A stretch of 64,000 nt of DNA from Lactobacillus colini (GCF_017874575.1 NZ_JAGGLU010000003.1:124001-188000), one strand, 5' to 3'; positions 17,914 to 27,814 are shown, numbered from the stretch's first letter. The notes: a model not told the origin generated them from the letters alone. A program made the numbers and translations.

Positions 17914-19128
17914 ATGGCAAATCTCGAAATAGAATACAATTTAAAATTTACAACAGCCTCTTTGGGCTGTTTTTTGCGTGTACCATTGACTCCTAAGAAT
18001 TTAGCCTTAGCGAATATCTTAGCAATGATGCAAAGTAGTGCTACAAGAGCTTATCCGTCTGTTGAAATGCAGTCACGTTCAATGTCTAATCTTTATGATA
18101 TGAGTTTAGATATTGTACCGGAAGTTTTTGGTAATCAGATTGTGATGTCTTATGTGGCTAACTTTATTGAACCACGAGAGGTCCTAAATCCTGATTATAC
18201 CTACGAAAAGGTAATCAGTACTTTTTTTGATATTATTAAGAAACCACTTTTTGAAAAAAGATTACTAGAAATTTCTAAAAGTCGGCTTAATAACATTATG
18301 GAAAGATACTACGACCTGCCAGGTCACTTGGCAATGCAGCACTTTTTGTCGAATTGGTATCGCAATAGCCCCAATTTTAAAGACATGATGTGGGGCGATG
18401 AGAACAAGATAATTGATGCTGAGTTAGATGAGGTGCGTGACTTCTATCGTAAGTTGACCCACAGCCCAGCAATTTGCCTTGGTCAAGCTAGAGATGCGGA
18501 TACCTTAACCGATCTAGTGCAGCCATATCTTGATTGGACTGGATATTCTAGAGAATTTGCAGTGAATCAAGTGTCTATCCCAGCGATTGAAGATTTTCAT
18601 GAGGATGAGGACCATTTAGATAATTTACAGGCTCATATTATCATGGGATATGGCTTTAATATTGATAAGTCGGCTATCTTGAATCAATTTGGAGGCTTAC
18701 TGTTAAGCAATTATTTAGCAGGTGATGAATATTCAGATTTGTTTAAGAAGATTAGGGAAGAGTTAGGTGCAGCTTATTCTGTTGCAGCAGATGATTATTT
18801 TAACAATTCAATGTTTGTAATTAGTACTGCGATTGATAAGTCAAAACTTAATCAAGTAAATAAAATTATCACTAATTCAGTGTCTAAGCTTCAGCAAGGC
18901 GAGATTGATTTAGATTTATTTAAGCGGGCTAAGCAGGCGCTGATCCGGCGCTACTTAATTTCTCAAGATGATCCAGGTATAAGTTTAATCCAGATGTTAG
19001 CCAATGGTTTGCGAGGAAGAAATATGACTTTTGAAAAGAGAATTAACCATGTAAAAAGATTTACGGCAGATGATTTAGTTAAGTTTAGTCAAGAATTATT
19101 TTTGAATGAAAGATATTACTTACTATGA
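17914..19128 (+). CDS. M16 peptidase-family protein, YmfF-like (inactive type)
   Basis: A 404-residue member of the pitrilysin/insulinase fold. The zinc motif HxxEH is not found, as in YmfF of B. subtilis and other partner subunits of M16 heterodimers. The paired catalytic subunit is the next gene, which overlaps by 4 bp (ATGA), as expected for a two-subunit protease. The C-terminal half carries the family segment FKKIREELGAAYSVAADDYF. The biological substrate is unknown. Confidence 0.85.
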   Translation: MANLEIEYNLKFTTASLGCFLRVPLTPKNLALANILAMMQSSATRAYPSVEMQSRSMSNLYDMSLDIVPEVFGNQIVMSYVANFIEPREVLNPDYTYEKVISTFFDIIKKPLFEKRLLEISKSRLNNIMERYYDLPGHLAMQHFLSNWYRNSPNFKDMMWGDENKIIDAELDEVRDFYRKLTHSPAICLGQARDADTLTDLVQPYLDWTGYSREFAVNQVSIPAIEDFHEDEDHLDNLQAHIIMGYGFNIDKSAILNQFGGLLLSNYLAGDEYSDLFKKIREELGAAYSVAADDYFNNSMFVISTAIDKSKLNQVNKIITNSVSKLQQGEIDLDLFKRAKQALIRRYLISQDDPGISLIQMLANGLRGRNMTFEKRINHVKRFTADDLVKFSQELFLNERYYLL

Positions 19129-20429
19129 GAGAATTAAGTACTTTAAAAAGAACATATTCTTCCGGCTTTGAAGCTCAAGTAGTCATGCGTCCGCAATTTG
19201 CTAAACAATTTATAGGCATAATTGTTGATTTTGGCGGGGCAGATCCACAAAAAGTTGCTGGTGGAGCTCATTTTTTAGAACATATGTTGTTTAACAAGCC
19301 AGATGGTGACATTGCCCATCGTTTTGAAGAAGTGGGAGCAACGACAAATGCTTTTACTTCAGAGAATGAAACTATGTTTTATGCCGAGATGACTAATCAT
19401 TGGCGTAAGGTTGTACCATTGCTATTTGAATTAGTGGGTACGACTAGCTTTAGTGAAAAGGGTATTGCCAAAGAAGCTCATATTATCGATCAGGAATTGA
19501 GCATGTATCAAGATGATATTTTATGGCAAGCTCGACATAACTTATTACAGATGATGTTTCCAAATAGTAATCTGTCGACTGATCTAGCTGGGACACATGA
19601 ATCTATTGCTGCAATGAGCGCAAAAGATCTAGAAGAGATTTATCATGCCCATTATCTGGCTAATAATATGAAATTTATTGCTTGTGGTGGCTTTAGCCAA
19701 AATCAAGCCCAAGAAATCTTGCGAGAAGTAGGTAAACTTGAAAACAAGTATATTTCAGCTAAAAAATATCAACTACCAACTAATCAAGTATCTCCTTCTG
19801 AGGATAATCATGATATGGTTATTACGGGAGATGTAGATACTAGCCGAGTAATTGTTGGAATTAAGCTGCCTGATTTTGAAGAATTTGATCCTAGCAAAAA
19901 TTTAATGCAGTCGATCATTGAATCAATGCTGGAAGAGAAGCTAGGCACTATGAGTAGCTGGTTTAAAAAAGCTCAGCAGAATGCACTATTAGTAAGTCCG
20001 TTAGATATTTCTGTTTCTTATACTCGTCAAGGAAATTTTGCTACAATAGCTGGTTTTGCTCCAAATTATCAAAAGTTAATTTTGGCTATCAAAGCGCAAA
20101 TTAAGAATTTTAATGGCGATAAGCGACTCTTCACTTTGCAAAAGAAAGAATATATTGCTGAAATGATTCGTGAAAGAGATAATATCAGTGACTTGGCGAT
20201 TGAAGCTGGGGAAATGATGCTCGAAAGAGAAGACTTAGATACAGTTGTAAGACGATTTCAAAATTTAAGTTTTAGTGAATTTTGCGATTATTATAAAAAA
20301 ATAATTTCAAAAAGTGATATATTTACATCGACTTTGGCAAGCAATTCATCAAATTTAGATTCTTCAAATGATTCATTATTGAATAGAGGTAATGATACAA
20401 GGGAAGATAATGGGGATGAAACTAAATGA
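19125..20429 (+). CDS. M16 zinc peptidase, YmfH-like
   Basis: A 434-residue pitrilysin-type metallopeptidase. The inverted zinc motif HFLEH is at residues 49-53, with the third zinc ligand expected in the following EAHIIDQELSMYQDD segment. It is coupled to the catalytically silent YmfF-like gene before it and to ymfI after it by 4-base overlaps, the same order as in B. subtilis. The last 30 residues are Ser/Asn/Asp-rich and look disordered. Confidence 0.88.
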   Translation: MRELSTLKRTYSSGFEAQVVMRPQFAKQFIGIIVDFGGADPQKVAGGAHFLEHMLFNKPDGDIAHRFEEVGATTNAFTSENETMFYAEMTNHWRKVVPLLFELVGTTSFSEKGIAKEAHIIDQELSMYQDDILWQARHNLLQMMFPNSNLSTDLAGTHESIAAMSAKDLEEIYHAHYLANNMKFIACGGFSQNQAQEILREVGKLENKYISAKKYQLPTNQVSPSEDNHDMVITGDVDTSRVIVGIKLPDFEEFDPSKNLMQSIIESMLEEKLGTMSSWFKKAQQNALLVSPLDISVSYTRQGNFATIAGFAPNYQKLILAIKAQIKNFNGDKRLFTLQKKEYIAEMIRERDNISDLAIEAGEMMLEREDLDTVVRRFQNLSFSEFCDYYKKIISKSDIFTSTLASNSSNLDSSNDSLLNRGNDTREDNGDETK

Positions 20430-21154
20430 AGCGGGCAATAATTTTTGGAGCTACAGGTGGCATTGGCCAAGCTATTGCTAGAGAATTGGCCGCAGATGGC
20501 TGGTCACTGTATCTGCATTACTTTAGCCAGCAAGCTCAAGCTTTGGCTTTAAGTGAAGAGTTAATGCAGCAATATCCTAAACAAGACTTTATGACTTTAA
20601 AGCTTGACTTTAATAGTGATGATAAAACTCTAAAAAGAATAATCGATAGTTTGTTGCCAGTTAATGGGGTAGTATTTGCTCATGGAATAACGGATTTTAA
20701 CTTTTTAGGAAGTCAAGATTTAAGCACTATCGAAACACTCATTAAGATTAACCTCACAACTCCCTTGAAGATAGTATCTCTATTAGAGCCGATGTTGTTG
20801 AAGGTAGATCATAGTAGGATCGTCTTTTTAGGATCAGTGTATGGTGGTCAAGCTAGTGCAATGGAGAGTGTTTATAGCGCAACTAAGGGTGCTTTATCCA
20901 GCTTTGCCCAAGGCTATGGGCGAGAGGTTGCTTCCAGTCACTTAACTGTAAATGTTATTGCTCCAGGTGCGGTTGCAACTAAGATGAATGCAATCTTTTC
21001 AAAAGAAACTTTAGAACAAGTAAAAGATGAGATTCCAGCGGGTAGATTAGCTAAGCCGGAAGATGTTTCTTTCTGGGTAAAGAATTTATTAGCTCCCCAG
21101 TCTGATTATTTAACTGGTCAAACAATATATGTTGATGGTGGGTGGCTTGTTTAA
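20426..21154 (+). CDS. ymfI: Elongation factor P 5-aminopentanone reductase (YmfI, SDR family)
   Basis: A 242-residue short-chain dehydrogenase with GATGGIGQ at the N terminus and the catalytic Ser137, Tyr150 and Lys154. Its position between the M16 pair and the rodZ-like gene is that of B. subtilis ymfI, which reduces the 5-aminopentanone group on Lys32 of EF-P. It resembles FabG, but a true fabG sits in the fab operon. The EF-P role is inferred from synteny; sequence alone shows only an SDR. Confidence 0.78.
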   Translation: MKRAIIFGATGGIGQAIARELAADGWSLYLHYFSQQAQALALSEELMQQYPKQDFMTLKLDFNSDDKTLKRIIDSLLPVNGVVFAHGITDFNFLGSQDLSTIETLIKINLTTPLKIVSLLEPMLLKVDHSRIVFLGSVYGGQASAMESVYSATKGALSSFAQGYGREVASSHLTVNVIAPGAVATKMNAIFSKETLEQVKDEIPAGRLAKPEDVSFWVKNLLAPQSDYLTGQTIYVDGGWLV

Positions 21155-21211
21155 CTACCAGTTGTTTTGGTATACTCATACTTGAATATGCAAAAAAATT
21201 GAGAGGTTATT

Positions 21212-22204
21212 ATGGCAGATATTGGAGATAAATTACGTAGTGCCCGAAAAGCGAAAGGTATGTCGATTGAGGATGTCGAGAAGATAACCAAGATTCAAAG
21301 ACGGTATCTTGCAGCTATCGAAAATAATGAGTTTGATCAACTGCCAGGCGATTTTTATGTCCGTGCTTTCATCAGACAATACGCAGATATTGTTGGTCTT
21401 GATGGTAAAGAATTGTTAGAAGATTTTCAATCTGAAGTTCCTGAAGCTAAGCCAGAGGAATATGTTGAAAATTCAATCGACAATAAGAGTGAAGAGATTA
21501 AGAGAACAACTAATAATAAGAAGGGCTTATGGAAGAGCTATCTTCCTAAGGCTGCAACAGTGATTGGTATCTTACTTGTTATCTTTGTTGTGTACCTTGT
21601 ATACGGACATTTCTTCTCAGGTTCTAATCAACAATCCGCAAACGAATCAGATAATGTAACGGTTTCCTCGCATGTTACTTCTTCTAAGCCTAAGAAGGCT
21701 AAGACTAAGAAGTCATCAGCTAAAGCCCAAGCCGTTAAAGTTAAAAAGTTAGCTAATAATTCATTCAATGTTACTGGTTTAACCAACAATCGTACTTTGA
21801 AGGTAAGCACTGGTGCTGCAAGCGTATGGGTCCAAGTTAGCGTCGATGGACAATCATTGTGGCAAGGAACGTTGCAAGCTAATAAGAGTCACGAGATTAA
21901 GCTAGCTAAGAATGTCAAGAGTGTTTCTATCCAATTAGGTAATACTCAAACTACAAATATAACTATTGCAGGCAAGCAATTACCAGTTGCTAAATCAACG
22001 TCAACTGCGACAGTTCAATTGACTTTGGGCAATACTAAATCTGTAGCAACTAGCTCAAGTTCTGCTAATAGTCAATCTTCAAGTGCTACTAGCCAAGTTC
22101 AATCATCTGTAGCACAAAGTAGCAATACCCAAACAGTTCAAAGCAGCCAAACAAATAATACTCAAACAGGAAGCCAAAATAACGGAGGTCAAAATAACCA
22201 ATAA
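21212..22204 (+). CDS. rodZ: RodZ-like membrane protein with N-terminal HTH
   Basis: Cytoskeletal/cell-shape protein of the RodZ/YmfM type, 330 residues. Residues 1-72 form the helix-turn-helix domain (DKLRSARKAKGMSIEDVEK), 75-110 a charged linker, and 113-132 a single membrane helix. An extracytoplasmic DUF4115-like beta domain covers about 170-270, with a low-complexity Ser/Gln/Asn/Thr tail to the end. The ATG follows GAGAGGTT. The stop overlaps the pgsA start by one base. Confidence 0.88.
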   Translation: MADIGDKLRSARKAKGMSIEDVEKITKIQRRYLAAIENNEFDQLPGDFYVRAFIRQYADIVGLDGKELLEDFQSEVPEAKPEEYVENSIDNKSEEIKRTTNNKKGLWKSYLPKAATVIGILLVIFVVYLVYGHFFSGSNQQSANESDNVTVSSHVTSSKPKKAKTKKSSAKAQAVKVKKLANNSFNVTGLTNNRTLKVSTGAASVWVQVSVDGQSLWQGTLQANKSHEIKLAKNVKSVSIQLGNTQTTNITIAGKQLPVAKSTSTATVQLTLGNTKSVATSSSSANSQSSSATSQVQSSVAQSSNTQTVQSSQTNNTQTGSQNNGGQNNQ

Positions 22205-22782
22205 TGAATTTACCAAACAAATTAACGATGTTTCGAATCTTTATGATTCCTGTATTCATGTTGTTGCTTATTTTTAGGGGAGCAATGGATGGATATACTG
22301 CTCCAATGGGGATAGTTCAAGGAACAACTGTCTCTTGGCTCCAAGTTATTGCAATGGTTGTCTTTGCCGTAGCTTCAGCAACTGATTGGCTTGATGGACA
22401 TATTGCTCGTGCAAATGGCTTAGTTACTAACTTTGGTAAGTTTGCGGATCCATTAGCTGATAAGATGTTGACGATGACCGCTTTCATCTTCTTAGTAGAA
22501 CTTAAATTAGCCCCAGCCTGGGTAATTGCAATTATTGTGTGTCGCGAACTTGCTGTTACTGGACTACGCTTAATTGTAGTTGAAAATGATGGTGAAGTTA
22601 TCGCAGCTAAAATGCCCGGTAAGATAAAGACAACTGCACAGATGTTGTCAATTATCTTCTTACTTTTAGGTGATCCATTCTACCTTGGAACAATTTTGCT
22701 TTATATTGCATTAATTTTTGCAATTTATTCAGGAATTGACTATTTCCGTGGTTCATGGGGTGTCTTTAAAGGATCAATGTAA
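22204..22782 (+). CDS. pgsA: CDP-diacylglycerol--glycerol-3-phosphate 3-phosphatidyltransferase
   Basis: Makes phosphatidylglycerol phosphate, the committed step to phosphatidylglycerol. It has 192 residues with several membrane helices. The full CDP-alcohol phosphotransferase signature is exact: Asp61, Asp64-Gly65, Ala68-Arg69, Gly78, Asp82 and Asp86. It is followed by a strong terminator and then recA. The cinA gene that often separates pgsA and recA in Firmicutes is absent. Confidence 0.95.
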   Translation: MNLPNKLTMFRIFMIPVFMLLLIFRGAMDGYTAPMGIVQGTTVSWLQVIAMVVFAVASATDWLDGHIARANGLVTNFGKFADPLADKMLTMTAFIFLVELKLAPAWVIAIIVCRELAVTGLRLIVVENDGEVIAAKMPGKIKTTAQMLSIIFLLLGDPFYLGTILLYIALIFAIYSGIDYFRGSWGVFKGSM

Positions 22783-22790
22783 AATTTAAA

Positions 22791-22820
22791 AAAAGAGTCG
22801 AAATTTTCGACTCTTTTTTA
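22791..22820 (+). terminator. Terminator after pgsA
   Basis: Hairpin AAAAGAGTCGAAA/TTTCGACTCTTTT with almost no loop and a T run. Confidence 0.88.
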
Positions 22821-22869
22821 AAACATTTGAGAGATTTTTGCGTATATATATTATGAGAAGCGAGAACTC

Positions 22870-22883
22870 GAAACTTGCGTTCG
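22870..22883 (+). promoter_or_regulatory. Possible SOS (LexA) box at recA
   Basis: GAAAC-TTGC-GTTCG resembles the Gram-positive LexA site CGAAC-N4-GTTCG with the first two bases different. It sits just upstream of the recA -35. The match is partial. Confidence 0.35.
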
Positions 22884-22889
22884 TGTTTC

Positions 22890-22919
22890 TTGCTTTTTAA
22901 TAGTTAGACCAAGTATAAT
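22890..22919 (+). promoter_or_regulatory. recA promoter
   Basis: TTGCTT (22890-22895) and a consensus TATAAT (22914-22919) are separated by 18 bp. They lie 27 bp before the recA start codon. Confidence 0.65.
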
Positions 22920-22946
22920 TATTAAGTAAATTTAAGGAGGTATACT

Positions 22947-24032
22947 GTGGCTAAAGATGAAAAAAAGAAGGCCTTAGCAGACGCGCTAAAAAAAATTGAA
23001 AAAGACTTTGGTAAAGGCGCGGTCATGAGAATGGGCGAAAAGGTAGATACACAAATTTCAACTGTACCTACAGGTTCATTAGCCTTAGACGCTGCTTTAG
23101 GTGTTGGTGGATATCCTCGTGGTAGAATTATTGAAATCTATGGTCCTGAAAGTTCAGGTAAGACTACTGTAGCTCTTCATGCAGTAGCCGAAGTCCAAAA
23201 GCGAGGCGGAACTGCAGCTTATATTGATGCCGAAAACGCAATGGATCCAGCATATGCCAAGGCCCTAGGAGTGGATATTGATGCTCTTATCTTATCTCAA
23301 CCTAATACTGGTGAAGAAGGCTTACAGATTGCTGATACTTTGATTTCTAGTGGTGCTATTGACATTTTAGTTGTCGATTCTGTAGCAGCCTTAGTACCAC
23401 GTGCTGAAATTGATGGCGAAATGGGTGACTCTCACGTTGGTCTGCAAGCCAGGTTAATGAGTCAAGCTCTACGTAAGTTATCTGGTAATATTTCTAAGAC
23501 TAAGACTATTGCTCTCTTTATTAACCAAATCCGTGAAAAAGTAGGGGTAATGTTTGGTAATCCGGAAACAACTCCTGGTGGTCGTGCGCTTAAGTTCTAT
23601 GCTACTATCCGTTTAGAGGTTCGTCGTGGGGAACAAATTAAGCAGAGCAGTGAAGCAATTGGTAATCGTACTAAGATCAAGGTAGTAAAGAACAAAGTTG
23701 CACCACCATTTAAGCTGGCTGAAGTTGATATTATGTATGGTAAGGGAATCTCCCAAACCGGTGAATTACTTGATATGGCCGTTGAAAAAGATATTGTTGA
23801 TAAAGCCGGTGCTTGGTACTCTTATGGCGAGGATAGAATTGGTCAAGGTCGTGAGAATGCTAAGCAATATCTTGAAGACCATCCAGATATTTACCAAGAA
23901 ATCAAAAATCGCGTCCGTCAAGCTTATGGCATGGATGAAGAAGCTATCGAAGAGCGTGAAGATCCTGAAAAGTCTAAAGATACTAAAGAAAAAGACAAAA
24001 AAGATAGTAAGGTCAGTAAAGACAAAAAATAA
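22947..24032 (+). CDS. recA: Recombinase RecA
   Basis: ATP-dependent strand-exchange protein for recombination and SOS induction. It has 361 residues starting at GTG behind a perfect AAGGAGG. Walker A GPESSGKT is at 66-73, with [10 protein letters not shown] as Walker B, the L1/L2 region around [10 protein letters not shown], and [20 protein letters not shown]. The C terminus is a highly charged Lys/Asp/Glu tail of about 35 residues, longer than in E. coli. It is flanked by terminators, so it is transcribed alone. Confidence 0.97.
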   Translation: MAKDEKKKALADALKKIEKDFGKGAVMRMGEKVDTQISTVPTGSLALDAALGVGGYPRGRIIEIYGPESSGKTTVALHAVAEVQKRGGTAAYIDAENAMDPAYAKALGVDIDALILSQPNTGEEGLQIADTLISSGAIDILVVDSVAALVPRAEIDGEMGDSHVGLQARLMSQALRKLSGNISKTKTIALFINQIREKVGVMFGNPETTPGGRALKFYATIRLEVRRGEQIKQSSEAIGNRTKIKVVKNKVAPPFKLAEVDIMYGKGISQTGELLDMAVEKDIVDKAGAWYSYGEDRIGQGRENAKQYLEDHPDIYQEIKNRVRQAYGMDEEAIEEREDPEKSKDTKEKDKKDSKVSKDKK

Positions 24033-24038
24033 ACAATT

Positions 24039-24070
24039 AAGTTTGGGTTTTTAAGCCCAGACTTTTTTTG
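24039..24070 (+). terminator. Terminator after recA
   Basis: Stem AAGTTTGGG/CCCAGACTT (one G-T pair) followed by T7. Confidence 0.85.
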
Positions 24071-24075
24071 TTTGA

Positions 24076-24104
24076 TTGACATCGTTAAGTGATACTTTTA
24101 TTAT
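24076..24104 (+). promoter_or_regulatory. rny promoter
   Basis: Consensus TTGACA (24076-24081) and TATTAT (24099-24104) with a 17 bp spacer, 40 bp before the start of rny. Confidence 0.7.
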
Positions 24105-24144
24105 TATTATTGTGTGAATAATTCTATAAAAAAGGCGATAGTAA

Positions 24145-25776
24145 ATGATAAATACAATTTTAGTTCCTGTTGCTATCGCTATTGTTTCACTTCTTATCGG
24201 TGGTTATGGCGGATATTCAATCCGTAAGAACAAATGGGAGAAGCAAGCAAGTAATGCAGCTAAAGATGCAGAGCATATTTTAAAAGATGCTAATGACCAA
24301 GCTGAAGCTATCAAGTTAAAGATTGCTAAAGAGAAAGATGCGATTGCAGACTTAAAGAAGAAAGCTGTAGATACTAAAAAAGAGAAGATTCTGGAAGCTC
24401 AAGAAGAGATTCATCACTATCGAGAAAGGGTAGAAGATGAATTAAATCAACGTCGACAAGAACTTTCTCGCCAAGAGAATCGTTTGTTACAAAGAGAAGA
24501 TGCCATTGACCATAAAGATGATTTGCTAGATAAAAGAGAAGCGCAAATCACCCAAAAAGAAAACCATGTGAAGCAGCAACAAGAAGAAGTTGCGCAGAAG
24601 AATCAAGAAGCTGATGAATTAATTGCTCAACGTGAGCAGAAGCTTTTTGAGGTTGCTAAGTTAGAACCAGAAGCTGCCAAGAAGATAGTTTTAGATAATT
24701 TATCTGATAAGTTAGTTTCTGAAAGAGCTGCTTTGATCAAAGAGAGTAATGAAAAGGCTCAGGCCAAGGCAGATCATTTTGCACGACAGGTTATTGTTGA
24801 GGCAATACAGAGTAGTGCTGCTGATACAGTTGCTGAAAAGACTGTTTCAGTTGTCAACTTGCCAAGTGATGATATGAAGGGCCGAATTATTGGACGCGAA
24901 GGCCGCAATATTCGCTCCTTTGAAGCATTAACTGGTGTAGATGTAATTATTGATGATACTCCTGACGTAGTAGTTTTGAGCGGCTTTGATCCTATTAGGC
25001 GTGAAATTGCTAAGAGAGCACTAGAACGCTTGATCAAGGATGGCCGTATTCATCCTGCCCGTATTGAAGAGTTAGTTGATAGAGCACGTAAAGAAGTAAA
25101 CGACGATATTTATGAAGCTGGGGAAGGTGCATTGATGGAATTAGGTATCCACAAGATGCATCCAGAATTAGTAAAGATCCTTGGTCGATTGAAATATCGT
25201 ACTTCTTATGGTCAAAATGTCCTGTCTCACTCAATTGAAGTGGGTAAGTTAACGGGTGTTATGGCTGCTGAGCTAGGTTTAGATGAAAAAATAGCGGTAC
25301 GCGCGGGATTATTACACGATATAGGAAAGGCCATCGATCATGAAATCGAAGGCTCTCATGTTGAAATTGGTGTTGAACTCGCACGCAAGTACCACGAACC
25401 AGACATTGTAATTAATGCAATTGCTGCTCACCATGATGATGTTCCTAAGTTATCGTTTATTGCAGAATTGGTTGTTGCTGCAGATACTATATCTTCAGCT
25501 CGCCCAGGAGCACGTAGCGAATCACTTGAGAATTATATAAGACGATTAGAACAATTAGAAACAATTGCCAAGAGTCATCAAGGAGTAATGCAAGCATATG
25601 CAATTCAAGCTGGTCGTGAGATAAGAGTTATGGTAGAACCTAATAAGATTTCTGATGATCGCACAGTTATTTTAGCTCGTGATATTAAGAATCAAATTGA
25701 AGATGACATGGAATATCCAGGTAACATCAAGGTGACAGTAATTCGTGAAAAACGTGCAGTCGCAATTGCCAAGTAA
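24145..25776 (+). CDS. rny: Ribonuclease Y
   Basis: Membrane-anchored endoribonuclease that starts mRNA decay. It has 543 residues: a single N-terminal helix (about 3-22), a long Lys/Glu/Gln-rich coiled coil (about 30-200), a KH RNA-binding domain with [12 protein letters not shown] near residue 245, and an HD phosphohydrolase domain with the HDIGKA pair near residue 391. It has its own promoter and terminator. Confidence 0.96.
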   Translation: MINTILVPVAIAIVSLLIGGYGGYSIRKNKWEKQASNAAKDAEHILKDANDQAEAIKLKIAKEKDAIADLKKKAVDTKKEKILEAQEEIHHYRERVEDELNQRRQELSRQENRLLQREDAIDHKDDLLDKREAQITQKENHVKQQQEEVAQKNQEADELIAQREQKLFEVAKLEPEAAKKIVLDNLSDKLVSERAALIKESNEKAQAKADHFARQVIVEAIQSSAADTVAEKTVSVVNLPSDDMKGRIIGREGRNIRSFEALTGVDVIIDDTPDVVVLSGFDPIRREIAKRALERLIKDGRIHPARIEELVDRARKEVNDDIYEAGEGALMELGIHKMHPELVKILGRLKYRTSYGQNVLSHSIEVGKLTGVMAAELGLDEKIAVRAGLLHDIGKAIDHEIEGSHVEIGVELARKYHEPDIVINAIAAHHDDVPKLSFIAELVVAADTISSARPGARSESLENYIRRLEQLETIAKSHQGVMQAYAIQAGREIRVMVEPNKISDDRTVILARDIKNQIEDDMEYPGNIKVTVIREKRAVAIAK

Positions 25777-25817
25777 TATAAAAGCTGGACTATAAGCTGA
25801 TAACAATCATTGTTAAC

Positions 25818-25844
25818 GTCAGACTTGAAAGTCTGGCTTTTTTT
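25818..25844 (+). terminator. Terminator after rny
   Basis: Stem CAGACT/AGTCTG with a four-base loop, then a T run. Confidence 0.8.
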
Positions 25845-25936
25845 GTTAAAAATATGATTAAGTTACAAAGTCTAATTGTCTTTAAGGAAAGCTATTTGTA
25901 TAATTTAAAACAGAAGATTTAAGAAAGTAGCTTTAT

Positions 25937-27070
25937 ATGTTTCAAATAATAGTAAAGATATTCTTATTAGTAATAATATCTGCAATAATTACACCATTTA
26001 TTAGGAGATTGGCTTTTGTCTTAGGTGCAGTTGATAATCCTAATGCACGTAGAGTTAATAAAAAGCCAATGCCTACAATTGGTGGGTTGGGAATCTTTGT
26101 TTCCTTTAGTATTGGACAATTTGTCTTATTACGGAATGAATTTCCAACTCACGAATTATTTTCTGTATTACTGGCTTCAAGTGCTGTAATTTTAACAGGA
26201 TTAATTGATGATATTTTAGAATTAAAACCACGCCAGAAGATGTTTGGTATATTTATTGCATCTTTAGTGATTTATTTTTTAGCTGGAATTAAGATGAATG
26301 AACTGACTCTTCCTTGGCTAGGGACAGTTCAACTGGGCTGGTGGAGCTTGCCAATTACCATTTTTTGGATCTTGGCGTTAACTAATGCTGTGAATTTAAT
26401 TGATGGACTAGATGGGCTAGCTACTGGAGTGTCAATCATCTCATTAATAACAATGGGGATAGTCGGTTTTTTCTTTCTCTATACTTGGCAACATTATGTA
26501 CCAATTATGTGTATCATGTTAGCGGCATGTTTAGTGGGTTTTTTACCTTATAATTTTCACCCAGCTAAGATCTTTTTAGGTGATACTGGAGCCCTGTATA
26601 TTGGCTTTATGATTGCGGTTCTGTCTTTAAAAGGATTGAAGGATGTAACATTCATTTCCTTACTTGTACCGATTATCATTTTAGGTGTACCAATTACCGA
26701 TACAATCTATGCAATGATTCGTCGCCGCTTGAATAAAAAGCCAATCTCAGAAGCTGACAAGCATCATTTGCACCATCAATTGATGAGAATGGGATTAAGC
26801 CACAGACAGACAGTCTTAGCAATTTACGGCTTGTCCTTGTTATTCTCCTTTGTTTCATTACTATCAATTGCGGCTCCTAAATGGGGAGTTATTCCATTGA
26901 TGTTAGGATTATTATTTGCCCTAGAGTTATTTGTTGAAACAATTGGCTTATTGGGAGAGCGTTATAAGCCTTTACTTCATTTTTTCCAAAAGATGATCAA
27001 TAAAATGGATCGAGAAGATCCTAAGGTTGAGGTTCAACACTTAAGTGACAAAAGAAAGAATAAAAAATAA
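25937..27070 (+). CDS. tagO: Undecaprenyl-phosphate N-acetylglucosamine-1-phosphate transferase (TagO/WecA type)
   Basis: Integral membrane enzyme that starts wall teichoic-acid (or polysaccharide) synthesis on the lipid carrier. It has 377 residues with about ten hydrophobic segments. It shows the family's Asp-rich signature GLIDDILELKPRQK, NLIDGLDGLA, GDTGALYIGF and the C-terminal His cluster KHHLHHQLMRMG. The carrier lipid is the product recycled by UppP at 10762. It stands alone between terminators. Confidence 0.9.
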   Translation: MFQIIVKIFLLVIISAIITPFIRRLAFVLGAVDNPNARRVNKKPMPTIGGLGIFVSFSIGQFVLLRNEFPTHELFSVLLASSAVILTGLIDDILELKPRQKMFGIFIASLVIYFLAGIKMNELTLPWLGTVQLGWWSLPITIFWILALTNAVNLIDGLDGLATGVSIISLITMGIVGFFFLYTWQHYVPIMCIMLAACLVGFLPYNFHPAKIFLGDTGALYIGFMIAVLSLKGLKDVTFISLLVPIIILGVPITDTIYAMIRRRLNKKPISEADKHHLHHQLMRMGLSHRQTVLAIYGLSLLFSFVSLLSIAAPKWGVIPLMLGLLFALELFVETIGLLGERYKPLLHFFQKMINKMDREDPKVEVQHLSDKRKNKK

Positions 27071-27082
27071 ATATAATAAATA

Positions 27083-27110
27083 AAGAGGAAAGTCTGGCGG
27101 CTTTCCTCTT
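27083..27110. terminator. Convergent inverted repeat between tagO and yigZ
   Basis: A perfect 10 bp stem AAGAGGAAAG/CTTTCCTCTT with an 8-base loop. The T runs on both sides are short. The right arm reaches two bases into the stop codon of yigZ. It probably acts as a shared terminator for the two converging genes. Confidence 0.6.
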
Positions 27111-27771
27111 ATTGTTCATGGAAATTGAATCCTTTAACTGGAATCTCGTTAAAGTGCTTTTCTTGATGGTTAAATTGAACCTTACCTGCAAGTAGATCAG
27201 TTAAATCTTCTTCAAACTTGTCAATACTATTTAAATCTAGCGAAACAGTAATAGTAACTTCTGTAGCGTATTCTTGATTAGCTACAAAGATGTTATTAGT
27301 TTCTAGATAATGATGGACTTCGTCAATACGATTATAAGCAATGTTGAAGCTAATATCTTGTTGTAATACGCAGCGTACAACACCAATCGCTTCTGCTGCT
27401 TGAGTAACAGAATTAGAATATGCTCTAATTAAACCCCCAGCCCCTAACTTAATACCACCAAAATAGCGTGTCACTACTGCGGTAACATTTTTGAGATTCA
27501 TTAACTGTAAAGCTTTTAATTCTGGGATTCCTGCCGTACCTGATGGCTCACCATTATCACTAGCTTTTACTTGATCATTATTTAAGCCGATAGTATAAGC
27601 AAATGTATTGTGAGTGGCATCACGGTATTTTTTATTAACTTCTGCAATAAACTCCTGAGCTTGTTCAACACTTTCTGTTCGCTTCATTGTGCAAATAAAG
27701 CGGCTTTTTTTTATGACTAGTTCATGAGCGCCGTTTTCTTTAAGGGTTAAATATTCTTTTTTTTCTAACAA
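27109..27771 (-). CDS. YigZ/IMPACT family protein
   Basis: A 220-residue protein of the YigZ (YvyE/IMPACT) family. It has the conserved N-terminal half with FAYTIGL, ASDNGEPSGTAG and VVTRYFGGIKLGAGGLIRAYS, and a C-terminal DUF1949-like ferredoxin fold. The biochemical role in bacteria is unresolved; a link to translation control is known only for the eukaryotic relative. It starts at TTG behind AAGGAGG. In many Firmicutes it lies beside comFA, as here, transcribed divergently from it. Confidence 0.88.
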   Translation of the reverse strand: MLEKKEYLTLKENGAHELVIKKSRFICTMKRTESVEQAQEFIAEVNKKYRDATHNTFAYTIGLNNDQVKASDNGEPSGTAGIPELKALQLMNLKNVTAVVTRYFGGIKLGAGGLIRAYSNSVTQAAEAIGVVRCVLQQDISFNIAYNRIDEVHHYLETNNIFVANQEYATEVTITVSLDLNSIDKFEEDLTDLLAGKVQFNHQEKHFNEIPVKGFNFHEQ

Positions 27772-27814
27772 AAAATTGCCTCCTTTAGCGTAATAATAAT
27801 TGAGGTGTTAAAAA

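Noticed and set aside
20426-21154. Second fabG
   Set aside because: The SDR protein is FabG-like but lies in the ymf cluster, where the EF-P aminopentanone reductase is expected; the true fabG is in the fab operon.
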